A DNA stretch of 52,774 bases from assembly GCA_018062515.1 (NCBI GenBank), contig JAGOSC010000011.1, positions 1-52,774 of the forward strand, in the 5' to 3' direction. This document shows, one piece after another, positions 40,531-47,788 of the stretch (position 1 is the first letter of the stretch; each line of letters starts with the position of its first letter). Both the position numbers and the translations under genes were made by a program. The notes under the pieces were generated by a model. It was not told the DNA's origin. It saw only the letters and a program-made list of their open reading frames with translations, and made no database searches. Source of the DNA: Candidatus Omnitrophota bacterium (lineage in GTDB: Bacteria; Omnitrophota; Gorgyraeia; Zapsychrales; Zapsychraceae).

Positions 40531-41402
40531 TGTTTAATTAATTGAGTGATACGCTCTAGATCCTCGATGGAATAGTATTCAATGATTATTTTCCCTCTTT
40601 TTTTAGAGGCATCAATCCTTACTTTTGTTCCGATCACCTTCTGAAGATCTTCTTCGAGTTTAATGATTTGATAATTTCTTTCTTCGCCCTGTTTTATTTT
40701 TCTCGCACCGCTAAAACTTGGGGTTTGCGTCTTAACTAAATTTTCCAGCGCCCTAACCGACAAGGATTCTTTAACAATCTTTTCAAATATTCTGTTTTTT
40801 TCATTATCTGATTCGAGACCCAACAATGTTCTTGCATGACCGACGCTGATTACACCGTCGAAAACGCCTTGTTGAATATTTTCAGGCAGACTAAGAACCC
40901 TTAATAAATTTGTAATTGTTGATCGGTCTTTTCCAACGGCTTGAGCCACTTCATCTTGTGTATATTGAAAATCATTAATCAATTTTCGAAATGCTTTGGC
41001 TTCTTCTATGGGATTTAACTCTTCACGCTGAATATTTTCTACTAGCGCAATTTCAAGCGCTTCTTTGTCTGTTACGTTCTTTACAACGACGGGTATTTTT
41101 TCCAACTTTAAGGCGCGCGCCGCACGTAAGCGCCGTTCACCGGCAATTACTTCATAGCCATCACCTTTGACTCTAACCAAAATCGGCTGTAAGACGCCTT
41201 GCTCTCTAATTGAATTTTTTAATTCCTCAAGGCGATCTTCATTATAATTAATTCGTGGCTGTAGTCGATTATCGCTGATTAAACTCGTGCTAACCAATTC
41301 CACAGAAGCTTGTTGGCCGCTGGAATCACCTTCCAGGGTAGTTAATTTTGATTTTTCGGGAATAAGCGCTGATAACCCTTTTCCTAAAGCTCGATTTTCC
41401 AT
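40527..41402 (-). CDS. parB: Chromosome partitioning protein ParB
   Basis: 291 aa from the ATG at 41402 (MENRALGKGLSALIP), which has AAGGGGG 6 nt upstream; the ATG at 41408 abuts that site and is less likely. The CTP-binding N-domain carries GERRLRAAR and ENIQREELNPIEEA, followed by a helix-turn-helix (QDEVAQAVGKDRSTITNLLR) that reads parS, and a C-terminal dimerisation segment. It loads on parS next to parA. Its stop overlaps the ndk start (ATGA). Confidence 0.97.
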   Translation of the reverse strand: MENRALGKGLSALIPEKSKLTTLEGDSSGQQASVELVSTSLISDNRLQPRINYNEDRLEELKNSIREQGVLQPILVRVKGDGYEVIAGERRLRAARALKLEKIPVVVKNVTDKEALEIALVENIQREELNPIEEAKAFRKLINDFQYTQDEVAQAVGKDRSTITNLLRVLSLPENIQQGVFDGVISVGHARTLLGLESDNEKNRIFEKIVKESLSVRALENLVKTQTPSFSGARKIKQGEERNYQIIKLEEDLQKVIGTKVRIDASKKRGKIIIEYYSIEDLERITQLIKQ

Positions 41403-41434
41403 AAACATCCCCCTTGTTCAATTACTGAACAATA

Positions 41435-42283
41435 CTACAAATTAACTTGTGGTTTATTTTCTTCAATCTGATTGATGTTAGGTTGAATTCTATTTAAACC
41501 ATTCTCTTTAAATGACTTATGATCATTATTGTTCAAGACTTCTAAGGCTAATTCCGAATATTTTATGGATCCGACTGAATTTTGATCATAAAACATAATT
41601 GGCTTACCATGACTTGGCGCTTCACTTAATCGAATATTTCGCGGAATAATCGTGTTATAAACTTTTTCTTTAAAGTACGATTTAATTTCTGTTATAACTT
41701 CGTTTGTTAAATTAGTCCGATAGTCCGCCATGGTTAAAAGAACGCCCTCAATAAATAAATTTGGATTTAAACCTTCTTTAATTAGATTAAGGGTATTTAA
41801 AAGCTGAGATACTCCTTCCAAAGCATAAAACTCACATTGAATAGGAATGATGACGGACTGGCAGGCGACTAAAGAATTGAGGGTTAATAAACCAAGGGAA
41901 GGCGGCGAATCCGTAAATATAAAATCATAATTATTCTGAATGGACATTAATGCATTTTTTAATCTTGTCTCTCTGGACAAAACTCCAACCAACTCAATTT
42001 CAGCTCCTGTTAAATTAATGTTACAGGGAATAATGTCCAAACTAGGATATACGTCTTTAACGATTACTTCTTCTATATTAGCGCGATGAAGCAAAAGATC
42101 ATAAATTGTTTTATTTAGTTCACTTTTGTTAACACCAACTCCACTAGTAGCATTACCTTGAGGGTCAACATCAACAATTAATACTTTCTTGCCTAATTGA
42201 GCTAATGCGGCGGCTAAATTGATAACGGTGGTTGTTTTTCCCGTTCCACCTTTTTGATTACAAATTGAAATTATTTTAGCCAT
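41435..42283 (-). CDS. parA: Chromosome partitioning ATPase ParA (Soj)
   Basis: 282 aa. The deviant Walker A motif KGGTGKTTTVINLAAAL is at residues 10-26, Walker A' DVDPQGNATSGVGV near 39, and Walker B DFIFTDSPPSLGLLTLNSL near 114. It moves ParB-parS complexes over the nucleoid. A C-terminal tail of about 25 residues is Asn-rich. A perfect parS site lies just upstream at 42304-42319 and parB is 33 bp downstream. Confidence 0.97.
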   Translation of the reverse strand: MAKIISICNQKGGTGKTTTVINLAAALAQLGKKVLIVDVDPQGNATSGVGVNKSELNKTIYDLLLHRANIEEVIVKDVYPSLDIIPCNINLTGAEIELVGVLSRETRLKNALMSIQNNYDFIFTDSPPSLGLLTLNSLVACQSVIIPIQCEFYALEGVSQLLNTLNLIKEGLNPNLFIEGVLLTMADYRTNLTNEVITEIKSYFKEKVYNTIIPRNIRLSEAPSHGKPIMFYDQNSVGSIKYSELALEVLNNNDHKSFKENGLNRIQPNINQIEENKPQVNL

Positions 42284-42303
42284 AGAATTGTGAGGGATAT
42301 TTT

Positions 42304-42319
42304 TGTTTCACGTGAAACA
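42304..42319. promoter_or_regulatory. parS centromere site
   Basis: Exact 16-bp palindrome TGTTTCACGTGAAACA, the consensus ParB-binding site of most bacteria. It lies between the jag-like gene and parA, about 2.3 kb from dnaA. Confidence 0.97.
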
Positions 42320-42381
42320 TTCATGACTTACCTTAAAACCATTTTCCTATATAATTTTACAAAATCAAGACTTATTACTTA

Positions 42382-42606
42382 TTATTTGGACTTTACACTA
42401 ATCTTAGCCGGGCTCCCGCCACTCAAGCCAAATAAACCCTTTTTCTCCTCGGAAACAACCTTAATAATGATTTCTTCTCGAGCAATAGACAATTCTCTCA
42501 AAGCATTTTTAATTGCTTCATCGACCGTGTCGCCTTCAAATTCAAAAACTTTTGATTGAGTATTGATTGTGTTGGCTATTTTTTTGGTTCTTTTGATAGT
42601 TTCCAT
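42382..42606 (-). CDS. Jag_N-domain protein without KH and R3H domains
   Basis: 74 aa. Residues about 18-70 match only the Jag N-terminal domain (FEFEGDTVDEAIKNALRELS and the KKGLFGLSGGSPAKI end). Full-length Jag/KhpB (SpoIIIJ-associated protein) goes on into KH and R3H RNA-binding domains. Here the frame stops, and the 98 bp to parA contain no continuation in any frame. It overlaps the yidC 3' end, the normal jag position. It was either shortened in this lineage or supplies a stand-alone domain. Confidence 0.85.
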   Translation of the reverse strand: METIKRTKKIANTINTQSKVFEFEGDTVDEAIKNALRELSIAREEIIIKVVSEEKKGLFGLSGGSPAKISVKSK

Positions 42607-44165
42607 TGTGTCACCGTAGAAAATATATAAAACATTGTAAAATAAAGTGTCAGCCCGCTCGCAAACTTATAAAAAATAAATCCAAGGAAAAATGGCATAA
42701 TTACAGCGATCATTTTTTGTTGTTGAATTTGCATTGGATCACTTAATACCATATTTTTAGATGAAAACTTCTGTTGAAAATACATAATAACCATCATTAA
42801 AATTGGCAATAAGTTAATTTCATTCCCAATAACAGGAAAATTATGATTTAAAACGAATAAACGATCCGCATGGGATAAATCTTTAATCCAAAGGAAACTG
42901 GCACCCTTAAAATCCACGTTTCTCCATAAAACTTGATATAGTCCAATGAAAATCGGCATTTGCAACAAAATAGGAAAACAGCCTCCGACAGGATTAATCT
43001 TTTCCCTTCTATACAACTCCAACATTTCCTGATTAAGTTTTTGAGGATTCTTTTCATATTTTTCCTTTAAAACCTGAATCTTTGGCTGTAAAGCCTGCAT
43101 TTTCTTCATCGAGGACATGCCTCGGGCTGTTAATGGGTAGGTACCATAGTATATAAGAATACTAATCAAAATAATGGAAATACCCCAGTTTGGTATAACC
43201 TTATGAAGAATCTTCATAATCCAATCGATAAACTTAGCAATAGAATCAAATAACCAAAATTTGTAGTACCTTTTAATACTTTCAAATCCTGCCTTATAAG
43301 TCGACAGAAACTCAGTCTTCTCTGGACCAAAGTAGTAAGTAAAATTAAATTGTTTCTCTTCATTCGGTTTAAACTGATTATCACTAGAATGGACAATAAT
43401 GTCCAATCTCATTTCGTCAACAACGCGCACTGTGTATCCACTTGATATGAAATTTGGCTTAGCAATTGCACAGTAGTAGCGATTTCTGTATCCTATCCAG
43501 TTAACCAATTCATTTTTTTCAACGCTTTCCTTAGGATTAAACTTAAACGCATTATTCTTCCTCTTTATTCCTGAGTTCGTACTCAAAACATACTCGAATA
43601 AAGATTGATCATGATCTGCCTTTACCTTAGAATTGTCCAATCTGTTCATGTTTAACGTGAAACCTTTAAAAAGAACTGGAAGAGTCTTGGTCACAGAGGA
43701 TTCATTTTTTATTGCATTTTCTACGCTAATTGTATGATTATCGTTAACAATAAATTTTTTTCTAATTTCGATATCTTTAACTCTACTGATAAATTCTATA
43801 CTACTTTCATTTTGTTCAATTAAATCGAAAATAGCTTCATCATATTCTTCGAACGTTGAAATATTTGTCAAAGGCATATTTAAGTCATATCCATTAAAAG
43901 AAATTTTATTTATGCTACCGCCGACATCAGAAAAATTAAGAACGAAACCTTGAGCCTCCAAAGTATAAATTTTTTCTTTGGATATAGACTCCTGGGAAGC
44001 TTCGGGTTCATTTTTTGGATCTTCAATTTGGCTAGGCTCTTTAGCGCCCTCAACTAATTGTGAATTAAGCAGGGGGGGATTCTTTACCGGTTTTGGGGCT
44101 AGGCTAGCCCAAGTATAGAGAATCAGGAAGGACAATATAAAAGATAAAACAAGTCTTTTTTCCAT
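42576..44165 (-). CDS. yidC: Membrane protein insertase YidC
   Basis: 529 aa, the long Gram-negative form. The N-terminal TM helix (about residues 5-22, SFILSFLILYTWASL) is followed by a large periplasmic domain (about 25-310), then the conserved insertase core with five TM helices (about 335-520; YPLTARGMSSMKKMQALQPK and NPVGGCFPILLQMPIF). It inserts and folds inner-membrane proteins. It lies 75 bp after rpmH. The rnpA and yidD genes usually found in between are absent. Confidence 0.96.
   Translation of the reverse strand: MEKRLVLSFILSFLILYTWASLAPKPVKNPPLLNSQLVEGAKEPSQIEDPKNEPEASQESISKEKIYTLEAQGFVLNFSDVGGSINKISFNGYDLNMPLTNISTFEEYDEAIFDLIEQNESSIEFISRVKDIEIRKKFIVNDNHTISVENAIKNESSVTKTLPVLFKGFTLNMNRLDNSKVKADHDQSLFEYVLSTNSGIKRKNNAFKFNPKESVEKNELVNWIGYRNRYYCAIAKPNFISSGYTVRVVDEMRLDIIVHSSDNQFKPNEEKQFNFTYYFGPEKTEFLSTYKAGFESIKRYYKFWLFDSIAKFIDWIMKILHKVIPNWGISIILISILIYYGTYPLTARGMSSMKKMQALQPKIQVLKEKYEKNPQKLNQEMLELYRREKINPVGGCFPILLQMPIFIGLYQVLWRNVDFKGASFLWIKDLSHADRLFVLNHNFPVIGNEINLLPILMMVIMYFQQKFSSKNMVLSDPMQIQQQKMIAVIMPFFLGFIFYKFASGLTLYFTMFYIFSTVTQWKLSKEPKK
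43649..43664. promoter_or_regulatory. Near-match to parS inside yidC
   Basis: TGTTTAACGTGAAACC differs from the perfect parS at two of 16 positions. It lies in coding sequence 1.3 kb from the intergenic parS, so it may be coincidental. Confidence 0.3.
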
Positions 44166-44240
44166 ATTTTATAAACCATACCACACTTTTGCATGGAAAA
44201 TTAATATTTTGATTTTTGTTTTCAACAGGAGGGTTGCGAA

Positions 44241-44378
44241 TTATTTTGTCAGACTTTTTCGGCCTTTTGCCCTACGACGACTAAGAACATCTCGTCCATC
44301 TCGGGTGCTCATTCTTTTTCGAAAACCATGAGTTTTTTTGCCTTTAAGTATTGTTGGTGTTTTTAAAGTTTTTTTCAT
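44241..44378 (-). CDS. rpmH: Ribosomal protein L34
   Basis: 45 aa, ATG at 44378 and TAA at 44241. The sequence KKTHGFRKRMSTRDGRDVL then SRRRAKGRKSLTK is unmistakable L34, a small basic 50S protein. The position next to the origin and upstream of yidC is conserved. It is preceded by a good promoter (TTGACT-N16-TATAAT). A GGGA sequence about 8 nt upstream is the only Shine-Dalgarno candidate. The 75 bp between it and yidC contain no rnpA. Confidence 0.97.
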   Translation of the reverse strand: MKKTLKTPTILKGKKTHGFRKRMSTRDGRDVLSRRRAKGRKSLTK

Positions 44379-44456
44379 TTTTTTTCCCTAAATAGTAGTA
44401 ATTAAAAACTACATAAAATTTGAGTGGTTTTATTTTTAAAATCTTAATTGGGGTAA

Positions 44457-44484
44457 ATTATAACATAGGTCATATGATAGTCAA
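44457..44484 (-). promoter_or_regulatory. rpmH-yidC promoter
   Basis: Minus strand TTGACT (44484-44479), 16-nt spacer, TATAAT (44462-44457), about 80 bp before the rpmH start. Confidence 0.75.
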
Positions 44485-44613
44485 GACATTTGATCAGCCT
44501 AGTTCGAAAGTTTATAATTATCAAAGCGTTACACCTTTATCGACACATTTTCTGACGTCGCGAGCCTCTGAAACCAAAAAGTAAAAATAATATGATCTGC
44601 CCATAAATAAGAA

Positions 44614-44641
44614 TTGAAATGCATTTTTTCTTTGTTATAAT
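44614..44641 (+). promoter_or_regulatory. dnaA promoter
   Basis: TTGAAA (44614-44619), 16-nt spacer, TATAAT (44636-44641). It predicts a dnaA leader of about 214 nt containing DnaA-box-like sequences, which would allow autoregulation. Confidence 0.65.
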
Positions 44642-44861
44642 ACATTCTTACTTCGCTAATGATACATATATTCTTTTCAAAAATTTCGATATTCGGATTG
44701 AAAAAATGTTCACAGACAGAAGTTATCGTCGATTAAATAGTTATTCTTTACCTGTGGAAAACTTGTTAATCAAAAATTTTTATAGCTGTAAGTAACTTAT
44801 TTACAACGACTTACACTTTAAACCTTATCAACTCATCATTTCACCGGAGTCATCTCTTTTT

Positions 44862-46199
44862 ATGAGCCTTGCTGAGATCTGGAAAAGCGCCCAAAACGAA
44901 ATTAGATCTAAAATCGGTGACACATCGTATGAGACCTGGTTCTCTACCGTGCACGCCAATGAAACAACACCCAATACTTTAAACATTGAAACTCCGGATG
45001 ATTTCTTTAAAAACTGGATCATTGAGCATTACCAAGAATTTATTTATGCTGCGCTAAAAAATGTTTCTGAGCGTCGATTTGAAATTGAATTTACAGTCAA
45101 TCCTAATATATTAAAAAAAGATACGCGCGATCGATTAATTGAATTAAAAAAAGGTTTTTCTCAAGAGACAACGACGTCATTATCAAAATTAAATACACGT
45201 TTTACCTTTGATAATTTCGTTGTCGGATCATCAAACCGATTTACGGCAGCGGCCAGTCTGGCCGTCGCTGAATCACCTGCCAAAGCGTATAACCCTTTAT
45301 TCATACATGGGCATGTGGGTTTAGGAAAAACTCATTTGATTCAAGCGATCACGCATAAAATTTCCATATTGCATCCTCACCTAAAACATTTTTATATGTC
45401 TTCTGAAAAATTTACCAATGAATTGATTGATTCTATCCGTACCCGCTCGACGAATGACTTTAGAAAACGTTATCGTGACATTGATGTGTTATTAATTGAC
45501 GATATTCAATTCATTGCCGGAAAAGAATCGACTCAGGAAGAATTCTTTCATACTTTTAATTATTTACATGACAATCGTCGACAAATCATTATTACTTCCG
45601 ACCGCCATCCGAGAGAAATATCTTACCTGGATGAACGTTTACGTTCGCGATTTTCTTGGGGTTTAACGACAGACATTCAGCCGCCGGATTTTGAAACCAG
45701 AGTTGCTATTTTAAGAAAAAAAATGGAATCAGAAACAGTTAAAGTACCTGATGATGTCATTTATTTTATTGCCGAACAAATTAAAACAAATATTCGTGAA
45801 TTAGAGGGCGCGCTCATTCGTGTTGCCGCTTATGCTTTATTAGAAGAAAAACATCTTTCGCTTGATTTAGCTAAAATCATCCTTAAAGATATGGTGCGTC
45901 AAAGTGTAAAAATTATCAGCATTGAAATGATTCAAAAGGCAGCTTGTGAATTTTTCAATATGAGCCTAAGTGATTTACGCTCCACAAAAAGAAATAAAAA
46001 TATTGTTTTAGCAAGACAGGTGGCTATGTATTTAGCTCGAACCACAGCCAGTATGTCTTTTCCCGAAATTGGTAATGCCTTTGGTGGAAAAGATCATACA
46101 ACCGTTTTACATTCGTGTAAAAAGATCGAACAAGAGATGCAAAAGGATGAAAATCTGAAAAGTGCTGTTCTAAAGTTATCCTCGCAATTAAAGCAATAA
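44862..46199 (+). CDS. dnaA: Chromosomal replication initiator DnaA
   Basis: 445 aa, normal length. Domain I (about residues 1-80) binds helicase and partners. The AAA+ domain has Walker A GHVGLGKTHLIQ near residue 148 and Walker B LLIDDIQFIAGK near 206. The C-terminal DNA-binding domain carries the signature ARQVAMYLARTTASMSFPEIG and GGKDHTTVLHSC (about 385-420). It melts oriC and loads the helicase. It is the first plus-strand gene of the right arm, followed by dnaN. Confidence 0.98.
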   Translation: MSLAEIWKSAQNEIRSKIGDTSYETWFSTVHANETTPNTLNIETPDDFFKNWIIEHYQEFIYAALKNVSERRFEIEFTVNPNILKKDTRDRLIELKKGFSQETTTSLSKLNTRFTFDNFVVGSSNRFTAAASLAVAESPAKAYNPLFIHGHVGLGKTHLIQAITHKISILHPHLKHFYMSSEKFTNELIDSIRTRSTNDFRKRYRDIDVLLIDDIQFIAGKESTQEEFFHTFNYLHDNRRQIIITSDRHPREISYLDERLRSRFSWGLTTDIQPPDFETRVAILRKKMESETVKVPDDVIYFIAEQIKTNIRELEGALIRVAAYALLEEKHLSLDLAKIILKDMVRQSVKIISIEMIQKAACEFFNMSLSDLRSTKRNKNIVLARQVAMYLARTTASMSFPEIGNAFGGKDHTTVLHSCKKIEQEMQKDENLKSAVLKLSSQLKQ

Positions 46200-46348
46200 G
46201 CTTTTTTTATCCATAGATTTTCAACAGATTTTATATTTGTAAATAATTATAATTAAACAAGTTACATACATGTTAACAAAATCAACAGGCCCTACTAATA
46301 TTACGGCTAGATTTAATTAAAAATATAAAATACAAGAGGTGTTAATAA

Positions 46349-47437
46349 ATGAAATTTAAAGTTACAAAGGAAAATTTAGTAAAAGGCATACAAACTGTTC
46401 AGAATGTCGTATCTAATAAAATTACACTTCCTATATTATCTAATATATTAATAGAGACTAAAGGAAATGTTTTACAATTAAATGCGACCGATTTAGATAT
46501 TGGAATTTCATGTGAAATACCTGTGGAAACAGTTGAAGAAGGCGCAATAACTATTCCCGCAAAAAGATTTAGCGATATCATTAAAGAATTACCAGGTGGG
46601 GATATTACAATTACCACAAAAAAGAATAATCAAATTGATATTGAAGGAAAAAACTATCGTTTTAAATTGATTGGTTTACCAAAAGATGAATTTCCGAAAT
46701 TTCCAGAATTCAATAATAAGGAAAACGTTCAAATCAGTCAAAATACTTTTAAGGAAATGTTAAAACTAACATCTTTTGCTGTATCTCATGAAGAATCAAG
46801 ATATGTTTTAAATGGTGTCTTATTAGAGATAAATAATAATATTATGAGAATCGTAGCTACGGATGGTAGAAGGTTGGCAAAAATTGATCGAAAAATAGAA
46901 TCGACGTTAAAAAAAGATGTTAATGTTATTATTCCTATCAAAGCCATCCATGAAATTAATAGAAATTTAAAGGATGATGGGAATTTATCATTAACAATTG
47001 GTACTAATCAGGTTTTATTTAATATTGATGGTACCTTAATTGCTACCAGAATTATTGAAGGGGAATTCCCTAATTATAATCAGGTTATTCCAAAACAAGC
47101 TGAAAATAGAATAGTCATGAACACTCAAGAGTTATTATCTTCCATTCGCCGAGCGAATTTATTGGCGACGCCGGATTTTCAGGCTGTAAAATTTGAAATT
47201 TTTTCAGATAAAATGGTTATATCCAAAAGTACACCAGATGTTGGAGAATCAAGAGAAGAAATTCCTGTTGAATATAAAGGATCGGAAATGGTGGTTGGTT
47301 TTAACCCACAATTCTTAATTGATTTTTTAAAAAACATCAATGAAGAAAAAATAAATATGGAATTGTTAGGTGTGGATAAACCAGCGGTCATGCGTATGAA
47401 TGATTATTTATATTTAGCCCTACCTATGCGTATTTAA
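46349..47437 (+). CDS. dnaN: DNA polymerase III beta sliding clamp
   Basis: 362 aa, normal (about 366). Three clamp-fold repeats: a start near MKFKVTKENLVKGIQTVQNV, the central TDGRRLAKID segment, and a C-terminal end YLYLALPMRI, the canonical PMR(I/L) terminus. It forms the ring that holds polymerase III on DNA. AGAGGTG is a good Shine-Dalgarno 8 nt before the ATG. The 149-bp gap after dnaA has one near DnaA box. Confidence 0.98.
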   Translation: MKFKVTKENLVKGIQTVQNVVSNKITLPILSNILIETKGNVLQLNATDLDIGISCEIPVETVEEGAITIPAKRFSDIIKELPGGDITITTKKNNQIDIEGKNYRFKLIGLPKDEFPKFPEFNNKENVQISQNTFKEMLKLTSFAVSHEESRYVLNGVLLEINNNIMRIVATDGRRLAKIDRKIESTLKKDVNVIIPIKAIHEINRNLKDDGNLSLTIGTNQVLFNIDGTLIATRIIEGEFPNYNQVIPKQAENRIVMNTQELLSSIRRANLLATPDFQAVKFEIFSDKMVISKSTPDVGESREEIPVEYKGSEMVVGFNPQFLIDFLKNINEEKINMELLGVDKPAVMRMNDYLYLALPMRI

Positions 47438-47475
47438 TTAAAAATTAAGAATTTAATAGATATTAAGATTTCACT

Positions 47476-47760
47476 ATGGATAATATAGGGGATATTCTTA
47501 AGAGTGTTATTGGTAATATTGCGGATAGAAAATCACCAGATAATAAAAAAATAGACCGCGTATGGATTAGTTTATTAAAGGATGTTGAATTAAAACATAC
47601 TAAATTAATAGGTATAAACAATGGAAAAGTTTCCGTTTATGTCGATTCTCCGGCGTGGTTATATCAAATGAGTACTAGGAAGATGAAAATATTAGAACAA
47701 TTAAAAGAAGAAATTCCAACAATTGAAAGTATAACTTTCAAGATCGGAAAAATTACATAG
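47476..47760 (+). CDS. DciA-like (DUF721) helicase-loading protein
   Basis: 94 aa. The DUF721/DciA core is recognisable by LKHTKLIGINNGKVSVYVDSPAWLYQM-type spacing (a K-V-x-V-x-V-D-S-x-x-W-x-x-x-L pattern, here with Y in place of one L). DciA proteins act as ancestral operators of the replicative helicase DnaB. It lies between dnaN and gyrB with gaps of 38 and 28 bp. No recF is present where many bacteria have it. Confidence 0.85.
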   Translation: MDNIGDILKSVIGNIADRKSPDNKKIDRVWISLLKDVELKHTKLIGINNGKVSVYVDSPAWLYQMSTRKMKILEQLKEEIPTIESITFKIGKIT

Positions 47761-47788
47761 CTGGGAAAGAAATGAGGCTTCAAAAAAT

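Larger units (their letters stand above)
44379..44861. other. oriC candidate region between rpmH and dnaA
   Basis: A 480-bp AT-rich gap at the point where gene orientation switches. It holds divergent promoters for rpmH and dnaA and several imperfect DnaA-box-like 9-mers: TTATCGACA (44537), TGTGGAAAA (44753), TTATTTACA (44797), TTATCAACT (44825). No exact TTATCCACA is present in it. The dnaA-dnaN gap (46200-46348) has another near box, TTATCCATA at 46207, and an exact TGTGGATAA falls in dnaN at 47371. The location is well supported; its exact extent is not. Confidence 0.6.

Noticed and set aside
44379..46348. Exact DnaA boxes (TTATCCACA) around dnaA
   Set aside because: None found in the two intergenic regions; only one- or two-mismatch versions are present, so the oriC call rests mainly on gene order and the orientation switch.
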